Below, piece by piece: positions 15,033 to 24,916 of a stretch of 64,000 bases of DNA (position 1 is the stretch's first letter; every line of letters begins with the position of its first letter). This stretch comes from Cellulophaga sp. F20128 (GTDB taxonomy: Bacteria > Bacteroidota > Bacteroidia > Flavobacteriales > Flavobacteriaceae), in NCBI RefSeq assembly GCF_023015805.1, contig NZ_JALKBA010000016.1, forward strand, positions 1 to 64,000. Reading direction: 5' to 3'. Below the pieces are notes generated by a model that saw only the letters and a list, made by a program, of their open reading frames with translations, made no database searches and was not told the origin of the DNA. Made by a program: the position numbers and the translations under genes.

Positions 15033-16427
15033 ATGAGTCAAAAACACACATTCAATTATCGTTTTTTATTTAGGGTTTCCTTAGTAACTGCAATGGGAGG
15101 CCTATTATTTGGATACGATTGGGTAGTTATTGGTGGAGCAAAACCATTTTATGAAACATTTTTCCAAATATCCAACACCCCTTCGTTACAGGGTTGGGCT
15201 ATGAGTTGTGCATTGATAGGATGCTTAGTTGGAGCTATTTTTTCTGGAATGTTAAGTGATAATTACGGTAGAAAAAGATTGTTAATTATTGCTGCCTTAC
15301 TTTTTTTTATATCTGCAATTGGCACTGGTGCCTCTAATAGTTTTAATCATTTTATTTTTTACAGAATCCTAGGGGGTGTCGGAATTGGTCTAGCTTCAAA
15401 CCTATCACCTATGTATATTGCTGAAATTTCACCAGCCAAGGTAAGAGGTAAGTTTGTATCACTTAATCAATTAACTATAGTTATTGGTATTCTAGCAGCT
15501 CAATTGGTAAATTGGCAAATTGCAGAACCTGTTCCAACTAATGCAAATTCTCTTGAAATTCTTAACTCATGGAATGGGCAAACAGGTTGGAGATGGATGT
15601 TTTGGATAGAAATTATTCCGGCAGGGCTATTTTTTATTTTAATGTTTTTTGTTCCAGAAAGTCCAAGGTGGCTAGCACAAAAAGGATACAAAGAAAAAAC
15701 ACGATCAATACTTACAAAAATAGGAGGGCAAAATTATGCAGATACCGAGGTTAAAAAAATTGAAGTCACTCTTAAAAATGATTCTCTTAAAGATAGCTTT
15801 CGTAAGTTACTCCAGCCAAATATTAAAAAGATTTTAATAATAGGGATTGTAATTGCTGTATTTCAACAATGGTGTGGCATCAATGTTATTTTTAATTATG
15901 CTGATGAAATTTTCGCAGCAGCGGGATATGGGGTTTCAGATATCCTATTTAATATTGTAATAACAGGCAGTGTTAATTTAGTGTTTACGTTTATAGCTAT
16001 TTTTACAGTTGATCGTTGGGGCAGGCGCTCTTTAATGCTTTTAGGAGCTGGTGGTCTTGCAGGCATTTATACATTAATCGGCTTAGCTTATTTTTTTGAA
16101 ATTAGCGGATGGCCTTTATTAATTTTAGTAATTTCTGCTATCGCCTGTTACGCTATGTCATTAGCACCTGTTACTTGGGTAATTCTCTCAGAAATTTTTC
16201 CGAATAAAATCAGAGGAGCAGCTATGGCAGCCGCTACGATAGCCTTATGGTTAGCCTGCTTTATTTTAACATACACATTTCCAATATTGAATCAGTTTTT
16301 CGGAGCCTCCGGAACATTTTGGTTATATGGATTAATATCGATAGCTGGTTTTATATTTATCTATAAGAAGTTACCAGAAACTAAGGGTAAATCTTTAGAA
16401 GAAATTGAAAAAGAAATTACACAATAA
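15033..16427 (+). CDS. MFS sugar porter
   Basis: 464 residues, twelve predicted membrane helices, sugar-porter family of the major facilitator superfamily. Visible signatures: GLLFGYDWVVIGGAKPFYE (helix 1), SDNYGRKRLL (loop 2-3), YIAEISPAKVRGKFVSLNQL, PESPRWLAQKG at the end of helix 6, QQWCGIN in helix 7, WGRRSLMLLG, and the C-terminal PETKGKSLEEIEKEI. It is a proton-coupled or facilitative importer of a monosaccharide across the inner membrane. It heads the operon with the DUF5107-TPR and GH2 genes (gaps 12 and 14 bp), so it probably takes up the sugar that the GH2 releases. The exact sugar cannot be read from the sequence. Confidence 0.95.
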   Translation: MSQKHTFNYRFLFRVSLVTAMGGLLFGYDWVVIGGAKPFYETFFQISNTPSLQGWAMSCALIGCLVGAIFSGMLSDNYGRKRLLIIAALLFFISAIGTGASNSFNHFIFYRILGGVGIGLASNLSPMYIAEISPAKVRGKFVSLNQLTIVIGILAAQLVNWQIAEPVPTNANSLEILNSWNGQTGWRWMFWIEIIPAGLFFILMFFVPESPRWLAQKGYKEKTRSILTKIGGQNYADTEVKKIEVTLKNDSLKDSFRKLLQPNIKKILIIGIVIAVFQQWCGINVIFNYADEIFAAAGYGVSDILFNIVITGSVNLVFTFIAIFTVDRWGRRSLMLLGAGGLAGIYTLIGLAYFFEISGWPLLILVISAIACYAMSLAPVTWVILSEIFPNKIRGAAMAAATIALWLACFILTYTFPILNQFFGASGTFWLYGLISIAGFIFIYKKLPETKGKSLEEIEKEITQ

Positions 16428-16439
16428 AAAGAAACATCA

Positions 16440-19400
16440 ATGGAAGTAAAAGTTTGGAAGGAAAGCGTGATAATACCAACTTACGAAATTGGGGAGCCTG
16501 AAAAAAACCCATTATTTTTAGAGAATAGAGTCTATCAAGGAAGTTCTGGTAAAGTGTATCCAAATCCAGTAATAGAAAAAATAAGTGACATAAAAACTGA
16601 TAAAGTTTGGCATGCCGTTTATTTAGAGAATGATTTTATTAAAATAATGATATTACCTGAATTAGGGGGAAGGGTTCAAATGGCATTTGACAAGACTAAA
16701 AACAGGCATTTCGTTTATTACAATCAAGTTATAAAGCCAGCATTAGTAGGGCTTACTGGTCCTTGGATTTCTGGAGGAATTGAATTTAATTGGCCACAGC
16801 ACCATAGACCTTCCACATATAGTCCTGTAGATTTTGATATTGAGGAACATTCGGATGGAAGTAAAACAGTTTGGTGCAGCGAAGTGGAACGTATGTTTAG
16901 AACCAAAGGGATGGCTGGTTTTACACTTTATCCAGATAAAGCTTATATGGAAACTAAAGTAAAGCTTTACAACCGCACTCCACAAACTCAAACCTTTTTA
17001 TGGTGGGCTAATCCAGCCGTTAAAGCAAACGACCATTACCAATCTGTTTTTCCTCCAGATGTTAATGCCGTATTTGATCATGGAAAACGAGATGTATCAG
17101 ACTTTCCAATAGCAACAGGAACCTATTACAAAGTAGATTATGCCCCAGGAACTGATATTTCATGGTATAAAAATATTCCAGTACCAACCTCCTATATGGC
17201 TATAAACAGTGATTTTAACTTTGTAGGTAGCTATGAAAATGATACTAAAGGTGGGTTATTACATGTAGCAAACCATCATATATCTCCAGGTAAAAAACAA
17301 TGGACATGGGGTAATGGCGAATTTGGTAAGGCTTGGGATAAAAATTTAACTGATGAAGATGGCCCTTATATTGAACTTATGTGTGGAGTATATACTGATA
17401 ATCAACCCGATTTTTCATGGTTACACCCTTATGAAGAAAAATCATTTTCGCAATATTTTATGCCCTATCGTGATTTAGGAATTATAAAAAATGCCACTAA
17501 GGAAGCCTTGTTGAATTTAGAATTTTATGGAGAAACAGCTATAGTTAAGTTTTACACCTTAGGTGTTTTTAACAATGCCAAAATTAAACTTCAAGCTAAA
17601 GGACAGATTTTTCTTGAGGAAACCTTAGACACATCACCTAAAAGTTCATACGAAAAGAAGGTTATAATTGATACAACAGTACCATTAACTGATTATATAC
17701 TTCAATTAGAAGATTGCAACGGACAAGACTTGGTTAGTTACCAGCCCAAAGATTTTTCAAATAAAACTATGCCTTGTCCGGCTAAAGCAGCTAAGTCTCC
17801 TAAAGCGATTAAAAGCATTGAACAATTATATTTAAGAGGATTGCACCTAGAGCAGTATAGACATGCTACCTATAATCCTAAAGACTACTATGAAGAGGCT
17901 TTACGTAGAGAACCAACTGATGTAAGGTGCAATAATGCTATGGGGTTATTACTGTTACGTTGTGGGCAATTTCAAATGGCAGAACCCTATTTTAGAAAAG
18001 CCATAAAAACTTTAATTGAAAGAAACCCAAACCCTTACAACGGCGAGCCTTATTATAACTTAGGGCAATGCCTAAAATATCAGGAAAAGGATGAGGAGGC
18101 TTACAAAATTTTTTATAAATCTGCATGGAATAACGAGTGGCAAGATGCTTCATATTTCCATTTAGCACAATTAGATACTAAAAAAGGAAAATTTAATTCA
18201 GCACTAGATTTAGTAGAAAAATCATTGTTAAAAAATTGGCATAACCACAAAGCGAGAACATTAAAAATTGCATTATTAAGGAAGATCGGACATCTAGAAA
18301 AAGCTTTAACATTAATAGATGACAGCCTAATTATTGATCGATTTAACTTTGGAGCACTTTTTGAAAAATATCTAATAAGTACTAACAAAATCCATTTAAA
18401 TCAACTCCAAGAATTAATGAGAAACAATATAGATAACTATATTGAATACTCGTTAGATTACGCTTCAGCTGGTCTATATACAGAAGCCACATCATTTCTT
18501 AATTATGGCCTGATTTACAATACTGAAAATCCAATGGCTTACTATTTTAAATCTTGGTTTGAAGCAAAAAAAGGCAATACAACGGCTACTTTAAAATTGT
18601 ATAAAAACAGAGACCCTAAATATTGTTTTGCTTACAGATTGGAAGCCATAGCTGCATTAAAATCAGCCATATCAATAAATCCTAATGATGCCAAGGCTTT
18701 ATATCATTTAGGAAATTTATGGTATGATAAAAAACAGTATAGCGAAGCAATCTTATGTTGGGAAAAATCAATATCTATAGATGACAATTTCCCTACAGTG
18801 CACCGAAATTTAGCATTGGCCTATTTTAACAAATTAGATAAGAAAAAAGAAGCATTATCTCAATTAGAAAAAGCATTTGAACTAGACCCAACGGATGCAA
18901 GAATATTAATGGAGCGAGATCAATTATACAAAAGACTAAATTACCCCATAGAACATCGTTTGAAGATCTTAGATAAACACCCCAATTTGGTCAATTTTAG
19001 GGATGATCTATATTTGGAAAAATGTACACTCCACAATATATTAGGTAATAATTCTTTAGCATTAAAAATGTTAGTAGAAAGGAAATTTCATCCATGGGAA
19101 GGTGGAGAAGGTAAAGTTACTGGAATGTATTTATACGCCTTAATAGGTTTAGCTCAAGATTCCATCTTTAAGAGCAACTATAAAGAGGCAATTCAATTTT
19201 TAGACAAATTAGAAACTTATCCTGATAATTTAGGAGAAGGCAAGTTATACGGTACCCAAGAAAATGATATTAATTATTGGTATGGATGCGCATATGAAGG
19301 GCTTAACCAAAAGGACAAGGCTTTATATTATTGGAAAAAAGCCTCTGAAGGACTAACAGAACCTAGTGCCGCTGTTTTTTACAACGATCAGCAACCAGAT

Positions 19401-19736
19401 AAAATATTTTATCAAGGTCTAGCTCTATTAAAGTTAAAGAGAACTACAGACGCTGAAACAAGATTTAACAGTTTAAAAAACCATGGAAAATCACACTTAA
19501 AGGATAACGTAAAAGTAGATTACTTTGCCGTTTCACTTCCGGATCTTCTGATTTGGGAAGATAATCTTAATAAAAGAAATGAAATCCATTGCCGCTATTT
19601 GATAGGATTAGGAAATTTGGGGCTTGGTAGTATTAAGGATGCTTTGTATGAGTTTAAAAAAGTACTGGAATTAGACAAAAACCACTTCGGTACACTAATG
19701 CATAAAAAAATTATTAATAACATTTTCACTAAATAA
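16440..19736 (+). CDS. DUF5107-domain protein with TPR array
   Basis: 1098 residues, no signal peptide, so cytoplasmic. Residues about 45-340 form the DUF5107 beta-sandwich: FIKIMILPELGGRVQMAFDK, GPWISGGIEFNWPQHHRPST, LYNRTPQTQTFLWWANPAVK and WTWGNGEFGKAW. The ELGGRV motif and fold pattern resemble galactose-mutarotase-like domains. From about residue 440 to the end there are at least ten tetratricopeptide-like helical pairs (for example AMGLLLLRCGQFQMAEPYF, ALYHLGNLWYDKKQYSEAIL, VHRNLALAYFNKLDKKKEAL). DUF5107-TPR proteins recur beside sugar porters in Bacteroidota, but their reaction is not known to me. The first Met follows the MFS stop by 12 bp. Possible jobs are sugar epimerisation or isomerisation, or sugar-dependent scaffolding. 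Confidence 0.9.
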   Translation: MEVKVWKESVIIPTYEIGEPEKNPLFLENRVYQGSSGKVYPNPVIEKISDIKTDKVWHAVYLENDFIKIMILPELGGRVQMAFDKTKNRHFVYYNQVIKPALVGLTGPWISGGIEFNWPQHHRPSTYSPVDFDIEEHSDGSKTVWCSEVERMFRTKGMAGFTLYPDKAYMETKVKLYNRTPQTQTFLWWANPAVKANDHYQSVFPPDVNAVFDHGKRDVSDFPIATGTYYKVDYAPGTDISWYKNIPVPTSYMAINSDFNFVGSYENDTKGGLLHVANHHISPGKKQWTWGNGEFGKAWDKNLTDEDGPYIELMCGVYTDNQPDFSWLHPYEEKSFSQYFMPYRDLGIIKNATKEALLNLEFYGETAIVKFYTLGVFNNAKIKLQAKGQIFLEETLDTSPKSSYEKKVIIDTTVPLTDYILQLEDCNGQDLVSYQPKDFSNKTMPCPAKAAKSPKAIKSIEQLYLRGLHLEQYRHATYNPKDYYEEALRREPTDVRCNNAMGLLLLRCGQFQMAEPYFRKAIKTLIERNPNPYNGEPYYNLGQCLKYQEKDEEAYKIFYKSAWNNEWQDASYFHLAQLDTKKGKFNSALDLVEKSLLKNWHNHKARTLKIALLRKIGHLEKALTLIDDSLIIDRFNFGALFEKYLISTNKIHLNQLQELMRNNIDNYIEYSLDYASAGLYTEATSFLNYGLIYNTENPMAYYFKSWFEAKKGNTTATLKLYKNRDPKYCFAYRLEAIAALKSAISINPNDAKALYHLGNLWYDKKQYSEAILCWEKSISIDDNFPTVHRNLALAYFNKLDKKKEALSQLEKAFELDPTDARILMERDQLYKRLNYPIEHRLKILDKHPNLVNFRDDLYLEKCTLHNILGNNSLALKMLVERKFHPWEGGEGKVTGMYLYALIGLAQDSIFKSNYKEAIQFLDKLETYPDNLGEGKLYGTQENDINYWYGCAYEGLNQKDKALYYWKKASEGLTEPSAAVFYNDQQPDKIFYQGLALLKLKRTTDAETRFNSLKNHGKSHLKDNVKVDYFAVSLPDLLIWEDNLNKRNEIHCRYLIGLGNLGLGSIKDALYEFKKVLELDKNHFGTLMHKKIINNIFTK

Positions 19737-19750
19737 AAACACCTACTAAT

Positions 19751-22700
19751 ATGAGACATTATTTAATACCCTTATTTGGATTACTATTTTTTACTTCCCT
19801 TACAAGCGCACAAGATATTATAGATTTACAAGGAACGACTTGGTATGTAGAATTAGACAAACAAAATGATGGGTATAAAAATTCTAAAAACTTACAAATT
19901 GAATTACCAGGAACGTTAACCGAAGCTGGTTATGGAGAAAAAACGGTTGGTTCTGATTTTGGTGTTTTAACCCCTACTCACAAATATATTGGCGCTGCTT
20001 GGTATACCAAAGATATTGAAATACCCAAATCATGGAAAAACAAACAAATTACAATTTTTCTAGAGCGCGTTTTATGGGAATCTAAAATATTTATTGACGG
20101 CATCGAATTAAGTACACAAGACGCTTTAGGCACACCCCACATTCATAAATTAGGTAAATTAAAACCTGGAATCCATAAGCTATCTATTCGCATTGATAAT
20201 GACTTAATCCATAATATTGGAGATAAAGGTCACGGTTACGGAGAATACACCCAAAGTATTTGGAATGGTATTGTGGGTAAAATGGAATTACATGCCAACG
20301 ACCCAACTTATATAAACGGTATTCGCACGTTTTCGTTGATAGATAAAGACCAGCTAAAAATTGAACTTCAAATTGAAGCTGCTTTAAAAGAAGAAGTTAA
20401 ATTTTCAATGGAAATAATTGATTTAGAATCAAACATAATAGTTAAAAATATTGCAATAACAGAATATTTAGAGCTAGGCCAAAACACTAAAGAAATCGTT
20501 TTAGATCTTGAAGGTAGATTAAAAAAGTGGTCAGAGTTTAATCCAAATGTTTATATTCTAAAAGTCAAACTAAAAACCAAAAAATATAAGGATAATCATC
20601 AAACGGAATTTGGTTATGTTCAATTTTCACATGATGGTACTAAGGTACTTGTTAATAATCAACCAGTATTTTTAAGAGGTAATTTAGACTGTGTACATTT
20701 TCCATTAACTGGATATCCTTCTACAAAGGTTGAAGATTGGGAACGCATTTTCAATATTTATAAAGATTATGGTTTAAATCATGTTCGTTTTCATTCATGG
20801 TGTCCCCCAGAAGCTGCTTTTAAGGCAGCCAATAGAGTTGGAATTTACATGCAAGCAGAGGCCTCTATTTGGATTGACTGGTGGATGAGTGAAGATATGA
20901 TAATTAAAGGAAGACCAGAAATGGATACCAAGGGACACCCAAAAGGATTAGGAAAAGACCCTGAAAGGGACAAATTTGTTATTGCAGAAATGAACCGAGT
21001 AGTTAATTATTATGGAAATCATCCTTCATTCGCTATGTTTTGTATTGGTAACGAACTTGGAAATGCTGACTTTGATGTGATGAACCAATGGATAGCAGAT
21101 CTTAAAATTAAAGATCCTAGAAAACTGTATGCTGTATCTACTGCTAGAAAAATTATGGATGTAGATGATTATATGGCTACACATTACATCCCTAATGTAG
21201 GTCGTACTAGAGGGTTAAATGGTGCTTCTACGGATTGGGATTTTGAAGATGTTTATAGCCAAATGAATATTCCTATTATAGCCCACGAGATTGGTCAATG
21301 GCCAGTATACCCGTCTTGGACAGAAATTGAGAAATATACAGGTGTTTTAAAAGCTAGAAACTTTGAAGAATTTAAGGCTGTTGCAGAAAAAAATGGAATT
21401 GTAGATCAAGATGAAGACTTCAAAATGGCATCTGGTGCCCTTAACCAAATCATGTATAAATATGAAACCGAATCTTTTTTACGAACTAAAAGTTGTGCTG
21501 GTGTTCAATTATTAAGTATGCAAGATTACCAAGGCCAAGGCGAAGCACTTATTGGTTGGTTAGATTCGCATTGGGATAGTAAAGGAATCACAACACCAGA
21601 AAAATTTAGAGAACATTTTGATGTTACTGTTCCACTCCTACGTATGGAAAAATTTATTTGGGCAAATGATGAGGTTTTTAAAGCAAAGGCACAATTATCT
21701 CACCATGGAAACCAAGAAATTAAGAATGGCGAAATAATTATGAACGTCTTATCATCTAATGGTAGCCTATTAAAAAGTGAAAAATGGCCTGTAAAAAATG
21801 TCGAAATTGGTTCATTAATCGATATTGGCAATATATCCTTCACTCTAAAAAACTTAGACAAAGCAGAACAACTAACTGTTTCCCTAAAACTCAAAGACAC
21901 GCCATATAAGAATGAATGGAAAATTTGGGTTTATCCAACACAATTACCAGTAAATGACAACAGTAATATCATCATAAGAGAAACCTTAGATGACAAGACA
22001 ATTTCAGACTTAGAAAATGGAGCTGATGTGTTATTAATTGCCAATAATCTAGGCACTTATGAAAACAGTATTTCTGTGGATTTTTATCCATTATACTGGT
22101 CCTTAACATTTTTCCCTGGTCAAGGAAAAACCAGTATTGGAATGTTATTAAAAGACCAACATCCAGCTTTTCAAAACTTTCCAACGTCATTTCATAGTGA
22201 TTGGCAATGGGAAACTTTTAATAATTCAACGAAAGGTTTCATTCTAAATGACTTACCTGCCGAATATAAACCTATTGCACAGGTAGTTGACGATTTTCAT
22301 CGCAATAATAAAGAAGGATCTATTTTTGAATTTAAAGTAGGAAAAGGGAATTTACTAGTATGCGGATTTGATATAAATAATAAAAATAATCTAGTTGCAA
22401 AACAGTTACGATATAGCTTAACGGAGTATATGAAAACAGATGATTTTTCACCCACACAAAAAGTAAATGTTTCATTTATAAAAAACCTATTCCCACTAAT
22501 TCCTAAAGTAGAAAAAGTAAATTCTGATGGTGATTTCAAAAATATAATCCTTCGAGTAAATTCAGCTGAAAACCAACAAGAAAAAGAAGCCAATACACCT
22601 TGGTCTAAAAAACTCGATAAGGTTATACAATCAATCGAAACAGATTATAAAGTATTTTCTGACGGTGTCTGGAAAGATGACTATGTAAGTGCGTGGCATG

Positions 22701-22972
22701 GTGAAAATATGAGTATTGAAATCAATTGTCCTAGTGGAATTTTAGGCACCTTATTTGTTCAATTTAATGATTGGAACAATAAGGGAAGAGAAGGTTTCTT
22801 AGAATTTGAAGGACGAAAATTAAAACTTGATAAACACCAAGGAAAAGAAGGGAAGTGGGTTAAATTACATGTAATGCGCGAAGATAGTAATGATGGAAAA
22901 TTAAATTTAAAAACTAAAATGTTACAAGGAGGTAATCTAATGATTTCCCAGATAGTTCTTGTTAAAGAATAA
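19751..22972 (+). CDS. Secreted GH2 glycoside hydrolase
   Basis: 1073 residues. Signal peptide MRHYLIPLFGLLFFTSLTSAQ. A jelly-roll sugar-binding domain (about 25-175) contains LPGTLTEAGYGEKT and IFIDGIELSTQDA. An Ig-like domain follows, then a TIM barrel starting at VFLRGNLDCVHFPLTG. The acid/base is Glu435 (CIGNELGN) and the nucleophile Glu513 (IAHEIGQW), in normal GH2 order. About 470 further residues form extra beta domains; the last (about 965-1073) looks like a galactose-binding fold. Retaining exo-hydrolase in the periplasm or outside. Substrate unknown; GH2 covers beta-galactosidase, beta-mannosidase, beta-glucuronidase and alpha-L-arabinopyranosidase. Third gene of the AraC-linked operon; a hairpin terminator follows at 23033. 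Confidence 0.9.
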   Translation: MRHYLIPLFGLLFFTSLTSAQDIIDLQGTTWYVELDKQNDGYKNSKNLQIELPGTLTEAGYGEKTVGSDFGVLTPTHKYIGAAWYTKDIEIPKSWKNKQITIFLERVLWESKIFIDGIELSTQDALGTPHIHKLGKLKPGIHKLSIRIDNDLIHNIGDKGHGYGEYTQSIWNGIVGKMELHANDPTYINGIRTFSLIDKDQLKIELQIEAALKEEVKFSMEIIDLESNIIVKNIAITEYLELGQNTKEIVLDLEGRLKKWSEFNPNVYILKVKLKTKKYKDNHQTEFGYVQFSHDGTKVLVNNQPVFLRGNLDCVHFPLTGYPSTKVEDWERIFNIYKDYGLNHVRFHSWCPPEAAFKAANRVGIYMQAEASIWIDWWMSEDMIIKGRPEMDTKGHPKGLGKDPERDKFVIAEMNRVVNYYGNHPSFAMFCIGNELGNADFDVMNQWIADLKIKDPRKLYAVSTARKIMDVDDYMATHYIPNVGRTRGLNGASTDWDFEDVYSQMNIPIIAHEIGQWPVYPSWTEIEKYTGVLKARNFEEFKAVAEKNGIVDQDEDFKMASGALNQIMYKYETESFLRTKSCAGVQLLSMQDYQGQGEALIGWLDSHWDSKGITTPEKFREHFDVTVPLLRMEKFIWANDEVFKAKAQLSHHGNQEIKNGEIIMNVLSSNGSLLKSEKWPVKNVEIGSLIDIGNISFTLKNLDKAEQLTVSLKLKDTPYKNEWKIWVYPTQLPVNDNSNIIIRETLDDKTISDLENGADVLLIANNLGTYENSISVDFYPLYWSLTFFPGQGKTSIGMLLKDQHPAFQNFPTSFHSDWQWETFNNSTKGFILNDLPAEYKPIAQVVDDFHRNNKEGSIFEFKVGKGNLLVCGFDINNKNNLVAKQLRYSLTEYMKTDDFSPTQKVNVSFIKNLFPLIPKVEKVNSDGDFKNIILRVNSAENQQEKEANTPWSKKLDKVIQSIETDYKVFSDGVWKDDYVSAWHGENMSIEINCPSGILGTLFVQFNDWNNKGREGFLEFEGRKLKLDKHQGKEGKWVKLHVMREDSNDGKLNLKTKMLQGGNLMISQIVLVKE

Positions 22973-23032
22973 AATTATAAAGTTAATTATCAAAAAAGCA
23001 GGTTTTATTGATTATTACCAAAAGTAAAGGGG

Positions 23033-23065
23033 TCGTCTAAAAGTAATTTTTAGGCGATTTTTTAT
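23033..23065 (+). terminator. Terminator of the MFS-DUF5107-GH2 operon
   Basis: Ten-bp stem TCGTCTAAAA / TTTTAGGCGA (one G-T pair) with a 5-nt loop, followed by TTTTTTAT on the + strand, 60 bp after the GH2 stop. Confidence 0.8.
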
Positions 23066-23333
23066 ATAATTTTATGAATAAATTAAATTATAAAATTCTT
23101 GTTCTATAGTCTATTATTTTTAGAAAGTAAAGGAAGCCTAAATCGTTAAACATTACTTTTTGAAAAACACCACACTAGGTTGAATAAGGATTAAACCGAT
23201 TTTAAAAGTCCTTAAAGAATATATTTTACACTTATCTGGGTATATTTAAACATATAATCAGGATAAATTACATTTTTAATTAACTTCCCATAGAGCCAAC
23301 TCCGTTACCTTCTTTTTGTAACTTAAGGCAATT

Positions 23334-23421
23334 CAATATTCAGGTTTGTACAGACATATAAAAAGAGCGAAGGAGTATACGAACTGAACCTGATTATGCT
23401 GTAGTACAAAACTGAATATTG
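23334..23421. repeat. Long imperfect hairpin beside repeat copy 2
   Basis: CAATATTCAGGTTTGTAC (23334-23351) and GTACAAAACTGAATATTG (23404-23421) pair over 18 positions with a single mismatch around a 52-nt loop. It ends 24 bp before repeat copy 2. Copy 1 has no such neighbour. Confidence 0.6.
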
Positions 23422-23445
23422 TTTATTTGCTATCAAAACAAGGTA

Positions 23446-23729
23446 AGGCAGTTATGGTTTAGCTTGTGAATCAAAGGGTCTTGTGAATTGTATAAGCAAA
23501 GGATGCCGAATAATTGGCAAGTGGTTGTTATTTTGTGAGGCGGACTTAATTCACATTTTATACTTTGTAATGAATTCCTAGTGCAATGTTTAAAACGGGT
23601 GAACCATTCCAGCGTAGCGGAAAAGGTAATGGAATGAAAAGTATAAAATGGGGATTGTGTCCAAGAATTTTCAATGAAGCTCTTTACCCGAAATGTAGTT
23701 TTTCCCGAAATATAGCGGTAAAGTGCTGC
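23446..23729. repeat. Dispersed 280-bp repeat, copy 2
   Basis: 284 bp, same sense as 13514-13793. The outer boundaries AGGCAGTTATGG and GGTAAAGTGCTGC are the points where similarity stops on both sides. The two copies bracket the AraC-MFS-DUF5107-GH2 module. Confidence 0.85.
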
Positions 23730-23947
23730 ATAAATAATCAAGGTAGAATACTCCGCTTTTCGTAGAATTAATGGTTGACTTAAATTATTTTTTTGTTAGG
23801 CAGTTAATTTGCACTTTATTTCTTCACCCAAAAAGGTAGAAATTTTGTTAACTGCCCATACTCACTTAGACAAGGAATAGCTTATTAGGCATACATATCA
23901 AAATAAACCGCTTTCCAAATCAATTAATGGATGTCCATCTATTTAAG

Positions 23948-24205
23948 TTATAGGTACTGTTCCAAAATTGAAATTCCAAATGGATTGAAGTAGTAAAAGT
24001 ATATATCATGAAATCCTGTTGGGCAATAGTAAAATTTGAAGCCAATTTTTTTGTAATGTCTATTGCCTGTTTAACTAGAATATGAAAATTTTCTATTTGA
24101 AAATTTCCCTTCTAAATATCCAGAAATGTAATGTATAATATCTTTTAACTTATATATGATTCTTTGGCTGAAATAATTGTTTTTAACAGTCAAAGTTCTT
24201 TCTGG
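23948..24205 (-). pseudogene. Possible decayed reading frame
   Basis: One minus-strand frame stays open for 44 codons (including NNYFSQRIIYKLKDIIHYI and SGYLEGKFSNRKFSYSS), hits a single TAA at 24071-24073, then continues for 40 codons (TGNRHYKKIGFKFYYCPTG, FHDIYFYYFNPFGISILEQ). A stretch this long with one stop is uncommon in such AT-rich DNA. No family is recognised, so it could be chance. Confidence 0.2.
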
Positions 24206-24283
24206 TCATTTTTTCATAGATAACCCAAAGTATAAACTTTGTTAAAAATTTAGTCCCCCTCCAACCAAGGAAAATGTCATTTA

Positions 24284-24916
24284 TTAATTTATCATTTCTA
24301 ATAAAATAGGCTGAAGTCCTGCAAAAAAGAATTCAACAGCAATAACCATTACAATCAAACCCATTAATCTCATCATTACATTGATACCTGTTTGACCCAA
24401 TATATTTATTATTTTTGAAGAACTATAAAGAATAATGTAGGTCAAAAGCATGACCATAAAAACAGTAATAATTAAAGTGATTTTTTTTTCAAATGAATTA
24501 GCATCTTCCATCAACACTATGGCATTTGTTAAGGCACCAGGTCCGCAAATCATAGGTATGGCCAACGGTGTTATTGAAATGTCGTCAACATAAGATTTTA
24601 CTTCTGAGTCCTTCACTTTAACTTTTCCTAACCTTGCTTGTAACATATCCATACCCATTAGAAAAAAAATAACACCCCCAACTATTCTAAATCCATTTAC
24701 TGAAATATTGAAGAAATTAAATAATAATTGTCCAGAAAAAGCAAAAAATACAATAGTAATAAATGCAACAACTGAGGCTTTTTTAGCGGTTTTTGTTCTT
24801 TGTTGAATATTTAGTTCGGCCGTCATTGTCATAAAAATTGGCATTGTACCCAAGGGGTTAATTAATGTAAAGAAGGAAGTGAAACTTAAAATCCCAAAGG
24901 TTATGAAATCCGACAT
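24284..24916 (-). CDS. MarC-family inner-membrane protein
   Basis: 210 residues with six predicted membrane helices. The MarC signature is clear: FTSFFTLINPLGTMPIFMTM in helix 1, FFNISVNGFRIVGGVIFFLM with GMDMLQAR in helices 2-3, DDISITPLAIPMICGPGALT in the centre and GINVMMRLMGLIVMVIAVEF near the end. The repeated Asn-Pro and Pro-x-x-x-Gly motifs lie in the two halves. Members were once linked to multiple antibiotic resistance and are now generally regarded as uncharacterised transporters. Single gene, no link to the neighbouring sugar modules. Confidence 0.93.
   Translation of the reverse strand: MSDFITFGILSFTSFFTLINPLGTMPIFMTMTAELNIQQRTKTAKKASVVAFITIVFFAFSGQLLFNFFNISVNGFRIVGGVIFFLMGMDMLQARLGKVKVKDSEVKSYVDDISITPLAIPMICGPGALTNAIVLMEDANSFEKKITLIITVFMVMLLTYIILYSSSKIINILGQTGINVMMRLMGLIVMVIAVEFFFAGLQPILLEMIN

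Larger units (their letters stand above)
22973..24283. other. 1.3-kb gene-poor stretch with repeat and hairpins
   Basis: Contains the GH2 terminator, a long hairpin (23334-23421), repeat copy 2 (23446-23729), a 9-bp inverted repeat GGCAGTTAA/TTAACTGCC (23799-23807 and 23848-23856) and a possible decayed minus-strand frame at 23948-24205. No intact gene is supported. Confidence 0.6.
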
